This document shows, one piece after another, positions 54,494 through 62,966 of a stretch of DNA of 64,000 nt. The stretch covers positions 62,001 to 126,000 of the forward strand of contig CANLXA010000001.1 of NCBI GenBank assembly GCA_947494975.1, in the 5' to 3' direction. The stretch is from an uncultured Roseicyclus sp. (GTDB taxonomy: Bacteria; Pseudomonadota; Alphaproteobacteria; Rhodobacterales; Rhodobacteraceae). Numbering within the stretch: position 1 is the first letter of the stretch; every line of letters begins with the position of its first letter. The notes below the pieces were generated by a model. That model was not told the DNA's origin, searched no databases, and saw nothing but the letters and a program-made list of their open reading frames with translations. The position numbers were made by a program, and so were the translations under genes.

Positions 54494-55816
54494 ATGCCGA
54501 CCGAAATCCTCATGCCCGCCCTGTCCCCCACTATGGAGGAGGGCACGCTGGCCAAATGGCTCGTCAAGGAAGGCGATACGGTGTCGTCCGGCGACCTGCT
54601 GGCCGAGATCGAGACCGACAAGGCCACGATGGAATTCGAAGCCGTCGATGAGGGGGTCATCGGCAAGCTCCTCGTCGCCGAGGGCACGGAGAATGTGAAG
54701 GTCAACACCGCGATTGCGCTGATCGGGGAGGAGGGCGAGGATTTCTCGGCCGCGCCCTCTGCCGCTGCACCGGCAGCAGAGCCAAGCGCGCCGGCGGCAG
54801 ACGCAGCCGCCGAGGCGGCTCCCGCAGGGGGCTCCGAGGCGGCTGCCTCCGCGCCCGCCGCCCCGAAAGGCGGCGACGGCAACCGCATCTTCGCCTCCCC
54901 CCTCGCCCGCCGCATCGCCAAGGACAAGGGCCTCGATCTCAGCCAGATCAAGGGCTCCGGGCCCCATGGGCGTATCATCAAGGCGGATGTCGAAAACGCG
55001 CAGCCCGGCGCCGCCAAGGCCGACGCCCCGGCTTCTGCAGAGGCCCCGAAAGCCGCAGCACCCGCCGGTGGCGCCATGCCGACCGGCCCGAGCGCCGAGC
55101 AGGTTCTCAAGATGTATGAGGGCCGCGAATTCGAAGAGGTCAAACTCAACGGCATGCGCAAGACGGTCGCCGCGCGCCTGACCGAGGCCAAGCAGACCAT
55201 CCCGCATTTCTACCTGCGCCGCGACATCCAGCTCGACGCGCTGCTGAAATTCCGCTCCCAGCTCAACAAACAGCTTGAGCCGCGCGGCGTGAAGCTCAGC
55301 GTCAATGATTTCGTCATCAAGGCCTGCGCCCTGGCGCTGCAAGCCGTCCCCGATGCCAATGCGGTCTGGGCCGGGGACCGGATGATCAAGCTCAAGCCCT
55401 CCGATGTGGCCGTTGCCGTGGCCGTCGAGGGCGGTCTCTTCACCCCCGTCCTCAAGGACAGCGACACCAAGAGCCTCTCGGCGCTCTCCGCCGAGATGAA
55501 GGACCTCGCAGGACGTGCCCGTGACGGAAAGCTGGCCCCGCATGAATATGTCGGCGGGTCCTTTGCGATCTCGAACCTCGGCATGTTCGGGATCGAGAAT
55601 TTCGACGCCGTCATCAACCCGCCCCACGGCGCGATCCTTGCGGTCGGCGCGGGCGTGAAGAAGCCGGTTGTGGGCGAAGACGGCGAATTGGCCGTGGCGA
55701 CCGTGATGTCCACCACGCTCAGCGTCGATCACCGCGTCATTGACGGGGCGCTGGGGGCGCAATTGCTTCAGGCGATCAAGGAAAACCTCGAGAATCCGAT
55801 GGTCATGCTGGCCTGA
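54494..55816 (+). CDS. pdhC: Pyruvate dehydrogenase E2 (dihydrolipoamide acetyltransferase)
   Basis: A 440-residue E2: lipoyl domain (K43 in [17 protein letters not shown]), Ala/Pro linker, peripheral-subunit-binding domain ([37 protein letters not shown], about 135-170), second linker, and acetyltransferase core ending with the catalytic [14 protein letters not shown]. One lipoyl domain only, as expected when the E1 beta carries another. GGGAGAGAG precedes the ATG. No E3 (lpd) gene follows. Confidence 0.96.
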   Translation: MPTEILMPALSPTMEEGTLAKWLVKEGDTVSSGDLLAEIETDKATMEFEAVDEGVIGKLLVAEGTENVKVNTAIALIGEEGEDFSAAPSAAAPAAEPSAPAADAAAEAAPAGGSEAAASAPAAPKGGDGNRIFASPLARRIAKDKGLDLSQIKGSGPHGRIIKADVENAQPGAAKADAPASAEAPKAAAPAGGAMPTGPSAEQVLKMYEGREFEEVKLNGMRKTVAARLTEAKQTIPHFYLRRDIQLDALLKFRSQLNKQLEPRGVKLSVNDFVIKACALALQAVPDANAVWAGDRMIKLKPSDVAVAVAVEGGLFTPVLKDSDTKSLSALSAEMKDLAGRARDGKLAPHEYVGGSFAISNLGMFGIENFDAVINPPHGAILAVGAGVKKPVVGEDGELAVATVMSTTLSVDHRVIDGALGAQLLQAIKENLENPMVMLA

Positions 55817-55845
55817 CGCCAGCGCCGGGATCATCGGAGAAGCAA

Positions 55846-55869
55846 CCGGGCGCCGCATTCGGCGTCCGG
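55846..55869 (+). terminator. Terminator-like hairpin after pdhC
   Basis: Ten-bp stem CCGGGCGCCG / CGGCGTCCGG (one G-U pair), loop CATT, without a clear T-run. It starts 30 bp after the pdhC stop. Confidence 0.45.
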
Positions 55870-55934
55870 CATCAATCGTGAAATCCCTGTGAAAGCGGGG
55901 CGGGTTTTCCCCACCTGACCGCCTCACGGCCCCA

Positions 55935-55948
55935 TGTTACCGCTAGGT
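55935..55948 (+). promoter_or_regulatory. Half-conserved copy of the gap-type operator
   Basis: TGTTACCGCTAGGT, matching the first ten or eleven bases of TGTTACCGCTAACA exactly, preceded by A as in ATGTTACCG; 35 bp before the gene at 55983. The second half-site is degenerate. Confidence 0.35.
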
Positions 55949-55982
55949 CAACCGCTATTTCGCGGCAATTGGTGGGTACGAC

Positions 55983-56267
55983 GTGGCACATTTCTATTTG
56001 AGCGATCTTGATTTCATGACCATCTGCCGTGCGCTCGGCCTGGTCGGCTTCGCCATCTATGTCATCGGGTTCTTTTGCCTGTCCGTCGGCAAACTCGACA
56101 GCAGCAGACCGCTCTATTTCGCGATGGTCTTCGTCGCCTCAAGCTGCGTGATGATGTCCCTCTGGGCCGATTTCAACCTCGCGGCGGCCCTGATCCAGGG
56201 CTTCTACATCGCGATGTCGCTGGGGGGTATGTTCCTGCGCCGGAACCGTCTGACGCAGACCGTCTAA
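55983..56267 (+). CDS. Small multi-pass membrane protein
   Basis: A 94-residue protein with three hydrophobic segments (ALGLVGFAIYVIGFFCLSVG; LYFAMVFVASSCVMMSLWA; AALIQGFYIAMSLGGMFL). It has the pattern of small CBU_0592-like membrane proteins. It ends tail to tail with the YdeI gene with overlapping stops. A possible LacI-type half operator lies upstream, which is its only regulatory clue. Confidence 0.6.
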   Translation: MAHFYLSDLDFMTICRALGLVGFAIYVIGFFCLSVGKLDSSRPLYFAMVFVASSCVMMSLWADFNLAAALIQGFYIAMSLGGMFLRRNRLTQTV

Positions 56268-56833
56268 CGCCGGAAGATCGACGGGCGCAGGCCCGCCGCC
56301 GCGCTTTGCGCCACATCGTCAATGCGTCGCGCCCGTGTCGGCGCGGTCTTCGCCGTCTTGATCCATTCCAGCGTGCCGAGTTTGACGGAGCGGGGATAGG
56401 CGTCCCAGATTTTCCTAGCGCTGCCAAGGGCTTGCGCGAGGTCGCCGGGCACCTCCAGCCGCTCGACATCATCGAGAAAGCGCCACATGCCGTTGGCCTC
56501 GGCCGCCGCGATCTTGGCCTCTCCCGCCGGGGTCATCCGCCCCTCGGCGCGCATACGGGCGACGATTTCCTTGTTCACGGCCGACCAGGCGGAGCTTTCC
56601 TTTCGGGGCGCGATGCGATGCCTCATCCGATCCGAATCCAGAGCAGCGACTTGCGCGTCGACCCAGCCCCAGCAGAGCAATTCTTCGACCGCTTGGCCCC
56701 AGGGCAGATAGTCGGGATGGTGCTTCTTGTAGGTGGCCAGCCAGATGTTGCCCGCCTTCGCTTTGTGGTTCCCTTTCAACCACTTACGCAAGTCTTCGCG
56801 CGTGCGCACGGTCACGATTTCGTCTTCAGACAC
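56264..56833 (-). CDS. YdeI/OmpD-associated family protein
   Basis: A 189-residue protein. Family pattern: LRKWLKGNHKAKAGNIWLATYKKHHPDYLPWGQAVEELLCWGWVDAQ, RIAPRKESSAWSAVNKEIVARM, and a C-terminal basic SIFRR tail. It is translated from the end of the pseudouridine synthase gene (8-bp overlap). The family resembles bacteriocin- and stress-protection proteins; the exact role is unknown. Confidence 0.8.
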   Translation of the reverse strand: MSEDEIVTVRTREDLRKWLKGNHKAKAGNIWLATYKKHHPDYLPWGQAVEELLCWGWVDAQVAALDSDRMRHRIAPRKESSAWSAVNKEIVARMRAEGRMTPAGEAKIAAAEANGMWRFLDDVERLEVPGDLAQALGSARKIWDAYPRSVKLGTLEWIKTAKTAPTRARRIDDVAQSAAAGLRPSIFRR

Positions 56834-57365
56834 CGACGACCTCCCGCCATTTTCCGGGCGCGAGATCCGTCAGATCATGGGGGCCGATCGACCATCGCAC
56901 CAGACGGATCACAGGGAAGCAGACATGGGCACACATGCGGCGGACCTGGCGGTTCTTGCCTTCGCTGAGGGTCAGTTTCAGCCAGGTATCCGTGATCGAT
57001 TTGCGGATGCGGACGGGCGGGTCGCGATCCCAGAGCCAGTCGGGCGCGGGCACGGCCTCGACCTCGCATGGCGCCGTCTGGCCATCCCTCAGTCGGACCC
57101 CTTTCATAAGCTTATCAAGGGTTTGCGGGTCCGGCACGCCTTCCACCAGCGCATAGTACACCTTGGGCTTCTTGAACTTCGGCGAGGATATTCGCGCCTG
57201 CAACCCGCCATCGTCGGTCAGCAAAAGAAGCCCCTCGCTGTCCCGGTCCAACCGCCCCGCCGCATAGACACCTTTGGGCAGGCCGAAGCCGTCCAAGGCG
57301 GGCCAACCGCCCTCGGACGTGAACTGTGACAGCACGTTCATCGGTTTGTTGAACGCGATCAACAT
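56826..57365 (-). CDS. RsuA/RluE-family rRNA pseudouridine synthase
   Basis: A 179-residue RsuA-family synthase without an S4 domain, which fits the RluE type acting on 23S rRNA. The catalytic Asp is in AAGRLDRDSEGLLLLTDDG (D40). KVYYALVEG and LSEGKNRQVRRMCAHVCFPVIRLVRWSIGP are diagnostic. It begins at the repeat-bearing gap 57366-57487. Confidence 0.88.
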   Translation of the reverse strand: MLIAFNKPMNVLSQFTSEGGWPALDGFGLPKGVYAAGRLDRDSEGLLLLTDDGGLQARISSPKFKKPKVYYALVEGVPDPQTLDKLMKGVRLRDGQTAPCEVEAVPAPDWLWDRDPPVRIRKSITDTWLKLTLSEGKNRQVRRMCAHVCFPVIRLVRWSIGPHDLTDLAPGKWREVVGV

Positions 57366-57380
57366 GGCGATGCCGAAATG

Positions 57381-57487
57381 CGTTCAGTTGACCGGATATG
57401 CGTGCAGGTGAACGGGTATCTTGCGAAAAGAGCGTTCATTTGAGCGCATCTTTTTTGGCGCAAGCAACACGTTCAATTGAGCGCATG
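57381..57487. repeat. Three imperfect palindromic repeats upstream of the pseudouridine synthase
   Basis: CGTTCAGTTGACCG (57381), CGTTCATTTGAGCGCAT (57433) and CGTTCAATTGAGCGCAT (57470). The core TTCAnTTGA is dyad-symmetric, so the repeats could be operator sites. They fill the 122-bp gap between the gene at 56826 and the YjbR gene, on whose 3' side they lie. Confidence 0.55.
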
Positions 57488-57850
57488 TCAGACCTCGCTC
57501 GCATCGAATTTCGCCAGCCAGCGCTTCGGCGCCATGTCCCGCCACGTGCGGCGCAGGCGCGCCTCGGCCCAGTCGCGCTCGATCCGGCCGGCGGCGACAA
57601 GGATGCAACCGAAACTGGCATAATGGTCGTGCATCACGAAGGTCTCGGGATCGGCGGCGATCAGCATCTCCCGCTCGTCCCTGTCGCCCTTGAAGATCGC
57701 CGCATCCACGTAGGGCGACCACCAGCACCACAGCTTGCCGTGGGCCTTGAGGTTGGGATTGCCCCAGGAAACGGCGTCTTCGACCTTGGGCAGGCCGAGG
57801 CCCACGGCGAAATCCCGCAGTTCGGGCCAGGTCTGGATCGGGCCCGGCAT
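57488..57850 (-). CDS. MmcQ/YjbR family protein
   Basis: A 120-residue protein. ATG 57850 overlaps the polA stop in TGATG (a TTG one codon earlier is less likely). The YjbR pattern is seen: IQTWPELRDFAVGLGLPKVEDAVSWGNPNLKAHGKLWCWWSP, then EREMLIAADPETFVMHDHYASFGCILVAA and a C-terminal WRDMAPKRWLAKFDA. These small proteins have a double-winged fold and possible DNA-binding role. Confidence 0.82.
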   Translation of the reverse strand: MPGPIQTWPELRDFAVGLGLPKVEDAVSWGNPNLKAHGKLWCWWSPYVDAAIFKGDRDEREMLIAADPETFVMHDHYASFGCILVAAGRIERDWAEARLRRTWRDMAPKRWLAKFDASEV

Positions 57851-60639
57851 CAATGCGCCTCCGCCCAGTTTGCCCCCTGCCCTGCATCCACGGTGAGCGG
57901 GACGGAGAGGTGAACCGCGGGGTCGGCGGCGGCCTCCATCACGTCCCGGGCGCGGGTGATGAGCGTGTCGACGGCGTCTTCCGCAACCTCGAACACCAGT
58001 TCGTCATGCACCTGCAGCAGCATGGTGGCGGGGATGTCGGCAATCGCATCGTCCATCCGGATCATGGCGCGGCGGATCACATCGGCGGCGGTGCCCTGGA
58101 TCGGTGCGTTGATCGCGGCACGGCCCGCAAAGCCCGCATGGGGGCCCTTGGAATTGATCTCCGGCGTGTGGATCTTCCGCCCGAACAACGTCTCGACGTA
58201 GAGGTGTTCCCTGGCGAAGGCCTTGGTGTCGTCCATATAGGCGCGGATGCCGGGGAACCGCTCGAAATAGCGGTCGATGAAGCCCTGCGCCTCGGCGCGC
58301 GGGATGCGCAGGTTGCGGGCGAGGCCGAAGCCCGAGATGCCGTAGATGACGCCGAAATTGATCGCCTTGGCCTGGCGGCGGACGTCTGGCGTCATCTCAT
58401 CCAGCGGCACGTTGAACATTTCGGAGGCGGTGGCGGCGTGGATGTCCTGCCCGTCCTTGAAGGCCTGTTTCAGCGCGTCGATGCCCGCAATATGGGCCAG
58501 GATGCGCAATTCGATCTGCGAATAGTCGAGGCTGACGAGAACCTTGCCGGGCTCGGCCACGAAGGCTTCGCGGATGCGGCGGCCTTCCTCGGTGCGGATG
58601 GGGATGTTTTGCAGGTTCGGGTCGGTGGAGGCGAGGCGCCCGGTATTGGCGCCCGCGATGGAGTAGGAGGTGTGCACGCGGCCCGTATCGGCGTTGATAT
58701 GGTCCTGAAGCGCATCGGTATAGGTCGATTTCAGCTTGGAGAGCTGCCGCCAATCCAGCACGCGGGCGGGCAGATCATGTTCGGTGGCGAGATCTTCCAG
58801 AACATCCGCGCCGGTCGAGTATTTGCCGGCCTTGCCCTTCTTGCCGCCTTCGAGGCCCATCTTGTCGAACAGGATTTCGCCAAGCTGCGCGGGGGAGCCG
58901 ACGTTGAAGCTCTCGCCCGCAAGCTCGTGGATCTCGGCCTCCAGCCCCGCCATTTTCTGGGCGAAGGCGTTGGACATCCGGCTGAGCACGTCGCGATCCA
59001 CCTTGATGCCCGAGCGCTCCATCCGCGCCAGCACGGGCACCAGCGGGCGTTCGAGCCGCTCATATACCTTCGTGACGCCCGCCTGATGCAGCTTGGGTTT
59101 GAAGAGCCTGTGGAACCGCAGGGTGATATCCGCATCCTCCGCCGCATAGGGTGAGGCATCGGCAATGGGCACCTGATCGAAGGTGATCTGCGATTTTCCC
59201 GTGCCAAGCAGCGTCTTGATCGGAATGGGCGAATGGTTGAGATACCGTTCGCTCAGCGTATCCATGCCGTGGTTATGCAGCCCGCCGTGGAGCGCGTAGC
59301 TCAGCAGCATGGTGTCGTCGATGGGGGCCACCTCCACCCCGTAATTGGCCAGCACCTTCACGTCGTATTTGGCGTTCTGCGCGATTTTCAGGACGCTGGG
59401 ATCCTCCAGCATCGGCTTGAGGATCGCCAAAGCCTCGTCCAGCGGGATCTGCCCGTCAGCCAGCGTGGGATCGGCGAAGAGATCATCGCCGCCACCGCGA
59501 TGCAGAAGCGGGATATAGCAGGCCTTGCCCGGCTCCACGCAGAGGGACACGCCGACAAGCTCGGCCGTCATTTCATTGAGCGAGGTGGTTTCGGTATCGA
59601 ACGCGACCGCCCCCTTGGCCGTGGCCTGCGCCACCCAATCCTTCAACGCCTTGATATCGCCGACGGTTTCATACCCGGCATGGTCGATCGGCGGCATCTC
59701 GGGCGCGTCGGGGGCGGCTTCGGGCTCCGGCTCCGCGATCACGGGCGCGTCGACGCCCGCCTTGTCCGCGATGCGCTTGGTCAGCGTGCGGAATTCCATC
59801 TCGGCCAGAAAACCCAGCAGCGTCTCGGCGTCCGGCTCCCGCACTTCCAGATCGTCCAGCGTCTCGGCCAGGTCCACCTGATCGTCGAGCAGCACCAATT
59901 GGCGGCTCAGGCGGATCTGGTCGGCGTGGTCGATCAGGGTCTGGCGGCGCTTGGGCTGCTTGATCTCGTCCGCGCGCGCCAGAAGGCTGTCGAGATCGCC
60001 GAATTCGTTGATCAGCAGGGCGGCGGTTTTCACCCCGATCCCCGGCGCGCCCGGCACGTTATCCACGCTGTCGCCGGCCAGGGCCTGCACATCGACCACA
60101 CGGTCCGGCCCGACACCGAATTTCTCCGCCACGCCGTCGGCGTCGATGCGGGTGTTCTTCATCGCGTCGAACATCTCGACGCCGCCGCCGACCAATTGCA
60201 TCAGGTCCTTGTCGGACGAGATGATGGTGCAGCGCCCCCCGGCCTCGCGGGCCATGCGGGCATAGGTGGCGATGATGTCGTCGGCCTCGAACCCCTCCAG
60301 CTCGATGCAGGCGAGGTTGAAGGCGCGGGTGGCATCGCGGGTCAGCGGGATCTGCGGGCGCAGATCCTCGGGCATCGCGTCGCGGTTGGCCTTGTATTGA
60401 TCGTAGAGGTCGTTGCGGAAGGTGTGGGAGCCCTTGTCGAAGATCACGGCGGCATGGGTCGGGCCATCGGACCCGGCATTGTCCACGATCATCTTGTGAA
60501 GCATGTTGCAGAACCCGCTGACCGCGCCGATCGGCAGGCCATCGGATTTGCGCGTGAGCGGCGGCAGGGCGTGATAGGCCCGAAAGATGAAGGCCGAGCC
60601 ATCGACGAGGTGAAGGTGATGCCCTTTTCCGAATGCCAT
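57850..60639 (-). CDS. polA: DNA polymerase I
   Basis: A 929-residue three-domain polymerase. 5'-3' exonuclease: VDGSAFIFRAYHALPPL and IISSDKDLMQLVGGGVEM. 3'-5' exonuclease with metal residues present: VAFDTETTSLNEM, QNAKYDVKVL and YAAEDADITLRF. Polymerase: VSLDYSQIELRILAHIAG (catalytic Asp), RRQAKAINFGVIYGISGFGLA (O-helix) and LLQVHDELVFEV. So proofreading looks intact. The downstream YjbR gene overlaps its stop. Confidence 0.97.
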   Translation of the reverse strand: MAFGKGHHLHLVDGSAFIFRAYHALPPLTRKSDGLPIGAVSGFCNMLHKMIVDNAGSDGPTHAAVIFDKGSHTFRNDLYDQYKANRDAMPEDLRPQIPLTRDATRAFNLACIELEGFEADDIIATYARMAREAGGRCTIISSDKDLMQLVGGGVEMFDAMKNTRIDADGVAEKFGVGPDRVVDVQALAGDSVDNVPGAPGIGVKTAALLINEFGDLDSLLARADEIKQPKRRQTLIDHADQIRLSRQLVLLDDQVDLAETLDDLEVREPDAETLLGFLAEMEFRTLTKRIADKAGVDAPVIAEPEPEAAPDAPEMPPIDHAGYETVGDIKALKDWVAQATAKGAVAFDTETTSLNEMTAELVGVSLCVEPGKACYIPLLHRGGGDDLFADPTLADGQIPLDEALAILKPMLEDPSVLKIAQNAKYDVKVLANYGVEVAPIDDTMLLSYALHGGLHNHGMDTLSERYLNHSPIPIKTLLGTGKSQITFDQVPIADASPYAAEDADITLRFHRLFKPKLHQAGVTKVYERLERPLVPVLARMERSGIKVDRDVLSRMSNAFAQKMAGLEAEIHELAGESFNVGSPAQLGEILFDKMGLEGGKKGKAGKYSTGADVLEDLATEHDLPARVLDWRQLSKLKSTYTDALQDHINADTGRVHTSYSIAGANTGRLASTDPNLQNIPIRTEEGRRIREAFVAEPGKVLVSLDYSQIELRILAHIAGIDALKQAFKDGQDIHAATASEMFNVPLDEMTPDVRRQAKAINFGVIYGISGFGLARNLRIPRAEAQGFIDRYFERFPGIRAYMDDTKAFAREHLYVETLFGRKIHTPEINSKGPHAGFAGRAAINAPIQGTAADVIRRAMIRMDDAIADIPATMLLQVHDELVFEVAEDAVDTLITRARDVMEAAADPAVHLSVPLTVDAGQGANWAEAH

Positions 60640-60752
60640 ACGCGCCGTCCTCCCTGTATCCCGTCTGACTACAACAGGCCGCGTTTGTTGACGAGGTGAA
60701 TTGCGCCGCCGCTGTCACCGATCCTTAAGGGTTTTGCCCGAAACTGCGCGGG

Positions 60753-61499
60753 ATGCCCCATTTACCGTTCGCACAGCCTTCCCTTGTCGATCCCGATGCC
60801 GCCCTGCCCGGCCGCGTCGGGCGCGGTGCGGTGTTTCGTATGTTCCAGAAGCTGCAGGTGACAGCCGCGCGGCTGGGGTTTTTCACCGCAAGTTACGTTT
60901 TGTATCCCGAAGGCTCTCCGATGCGCGACAGGTTCAGGGCGATGTTCGAGGCCGCCCTGCCCGAATTGCGGTTGGCCGTGCGGATCAGCAGCACGGCCGA
61001 ACCGATCGAGGGGATCGATCCGGCGCATCTTGAGTGGTTCCGGGGCCATGTGGCTGCCGTCGATGGCGCGGCCGACGCCTTTTCGGCCTATTCGACCCAT
61101 ATCGCGACCCGGATCGATCCGTCCAAGGCCGACGATGACGCGTTGAAGACCGCCCTGATCGAGTTGAATACGTTGACGCATGAGCATGTGGCGCGCAGTG
61201 GCGAGGCCGTGTTTGCCGCCGCCATCGCGGATCTCGATCAGGATCGCCGCGCCGCCCGGGCCCGGCGCGATAGTGTTCGGCAGGAAACCGACGAAGCGAT
61301 CCACCGGATCGACAAGATCGCGCGCGGTGTGCGGCTGATCGCGATCAACGCCTCGGTGGAGGCCGCCCGCGTGGGCGATGCCGGCCGGGGCTTTGGCGTG
61401 ATCGCAAGCGAAGTGCGCACCCTGGCCGATGAGATTGCGCAGACCAGCGCGTCGGCCCGCTCCGGCCTCTCCTCGATGATCGACGCGATCGATCAATAG
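60753..61499 (+). CDS. Short soluble methyl-accepting chemotaxis-like protein
   Basis: A 248-residue protein with no membrane segment. The N-terminal 130 residues are helical and unassigned. The C-terminal part contains the conserved hairpin tip of MCP signalling domains, [47 protein letters not shown], but the long flanking coiled coils and methylation segments of classical receptors are almost absent. It might work as a soluble or minimal receptor, or as a regulator of a chemotaxis-like pathway. No che genes are nearby. Confidence 0.7.
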   Translation: MPHLPFAQPSLVDPDAALPGRVGRGAVFRMFQKLQVTAARLGFFTASYVLYPEGSPMRDRFRAMFEAALPELRLAVRISSTAEPIEGIDPAHLEWFRGHVAAVDGAADAFSAYSTHIATRIDPSKADDDALKTALIELNTLTHEHVARSGEAVFAAAIADLDQDRRAARARRDSVRQETDEAIHRIDKIARGVRLIAINASVEAARVGDAGRGFGVIASEVRTLADEIAQTSASARSGLSSMIDAIDQ

Positions 61500-61547
61500 G
61501 CTTGGCGACAGCGCGGCGGCAGGGGCCCGCCACGCCCGGCCGCGTCT

Positions 61548-62234
61548 TCAGCCGTCGCCCTGCCCCAGCCGCCAGAATGACAGGCGCAGGCTGTAGGGAG
61601 TCGGCGTCCATGCGCCCACATCCACCCCCGCCGCGCGCAGCACCCGGCCCACCCATGTGTTGCAGGTGCGCAGGATATGGAACCGCCCCGCCGCCTCCAC
61701 GAAGCCGGAGGTTGCCGCATGGCCCTGCACCTCGATGCCGATGCCACCCGGCGCGGCACTGCTGGCCGCGATCTCCGCCAGCAAGGCGGTGTATTGCGCC
61801 GATGACAGGGACAATTGCGGCAATTGGTCAAAGGCGATGCCCGGCCAGACCGTATCGACGCGCAGGACAGACGCGTCGCCCGCTACTGCGCGGAGGGTGG
61901 CGCGCGCGCTCAGATCCGCCCAGGTGGGCGTGGTGGTGTAGAAATCCCGCGCGCCCCAGCCGACGATGAAGTATCCCACATCCGGCCCGTCCACCCGCAC
62001 CCCGCCGGCCCGCGCGAACTCCAGCGCCGCCCGCGTCTCGGGCGTGGCGGGCAAGACGAAATCCACATGGATCGGCCCGTAAAGAAGTCCGATGTCAGTG
62101 TCGGTGCCCGTGGGCAGATCGGCGGTGCGGCCGGGGATCAGACCACCGATGGCGGCCGCCCCGAGATAGAGCGCCAGAACGACAAAGGCCGCCCCAATGA
62201 GGCGGCCCGCGACGCGCAAGGCGGCCCGGATCAC
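61548..62234 (-). CDS. DUF2459 family protein
   Basis: A 228-residue protein with an N-terminal membrane segment ([23 protein letters not shown]) and a DUF2459/TIGR02117 domain. Conserved: [45 protein letters not shown], and [32 protein letters not shown]. The Cys/His pattern is peptidase-like. The ATG overlaps the zinc-finger gene stop (ATGA). Function unknown, despite an old association of the family with urease. Confidence 0.8.
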   Translation of the reverse strand: MIRAALRVAGRLIGAAFVVLALYLGAAAIGGLIPGRTADLPTGTDTDIGLLYGPIHVDFVLPATPETRAALEFARAGGVRVDGPDVGYFIVGWGARDFYTTTPTWADLSARATLRAVAGDASVLRVDTVWPGIAFDQLPQLSLSSAQYTALLAEIAASSAAPGGIGIEVQGHAATSGFVEAAGRFHILRTCNTWVGRVLRAAGVDVGAWTPTPYSLRLSFWRLGQGDG

Positions 62235-62413
62235 TTCACCTTGTCCGCAAAATCCTCATGGATGAACTTCTTGTCGCAATAGCCGCATTCGACCCAACCC
62301 ACATCGGGCCCGATCTGCAGCCACACGCGCGGATGCCCCAACGCGCCCTCGCCGCCATCGCAGGCGACCCGCCAGGTGGAGATCACTTCGGTTTCCGGGG
62401 CATCGATGCTCAT
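62231..62413 (-). CDS. Small zinc-finger (CHCC-type) protein
   Basis: A 60-residue protein with the zinc-binding set C18, H27, C43, C46 ([21 protein letters not shown] and [11 protein letters not shown]). This is the CHCC zinc-finger fold found in mitochondrial complex I subunit NDUFS6 and its bacterial homologues; a respiratory complex I link is plausible. Overlaps the DUF2459 gene by four bases. Confidence 0.75.
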   Translation of the reverse strand: MSIDAPETEVISTWRVACDGGEGALGHPRVWLQIGPDVGWVECGYCDKKFIHEDFADKVK

Positions 62414-62571
62414 CTGTGCTCATCCTTGCAAGCGCTCTGCCGCCTCTATCGCACCTTGGCCGCAGACGGGCAAGATGTCGGCGGTGATGCGCGCCGAGGT
62501 CGCCCCCGTTCCGCGGCAGCGCGCGGGGCTGAGCGGCTGGCCCGCCCGGGCCGGCCCGAAGACGCGCGCCC

Positions 62572-62955
62572 CTACTTGGCCGGTTGCAACATCCGCCCCA
62601 GCGGCCGCCCGCCCAGGATATGCATGTGGTAATGGGGCACGTCCTGCACCCCGTGCGCGCCGGCATTCGACAGCGTCCGATACCCCTGTCCATCGGCGCC
62701 GGGCGCCACACCCAGATCGGCGCAGATCTGCGCCGCGACCCGGTGAAAATCGGCAATCTCGGCATCCGAGGCCTCAGCCGCGAAATGATCGAAGCACACA
62801 TAGGCGCCCTTGGGGATCACCAGCACGTGGATCGGGGCTTGCGGGTAGATATCCTCGAAGGCCAGCGTGTGCGCGCTCTCGGCCACGGTTCGGTTCGGGA
62901 TCTCGCCGCGCAGGATCTTCGCGAAGATGTTCTGATCGTCGTAGTCGTAGGCCAT
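62572..62955 (-). CDS. HIT domain protein
   Basis: A 127-residue histidine-triad nucleotide hydrolase. The active-site motif is PHYHMHILGG; N-terminal NIFAKILRGEIPNRTVAE and FEDIYPQAPIHVLVIPKG are typical of the HINT/ybcF type. ATG 62955 follows GAGAGGGG. It hydrolyses nucleoside phosphoramidates in related proteins. Confidence 0.9.
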   Translation of the reverse strand: MAYDYDDQNIFAKILRGEIPNRTVAESAHTLAFEDIYPQAPIHVLVIPKGAYVCFDHFAAEASDAEIADFHRVAAQICADLGVAPGADGQGYRTLSNAGAHGVQDVPHYHMHILGGRPLGRMLQPAK

Positions 62956-62966
62956 GCATGCCCCTC

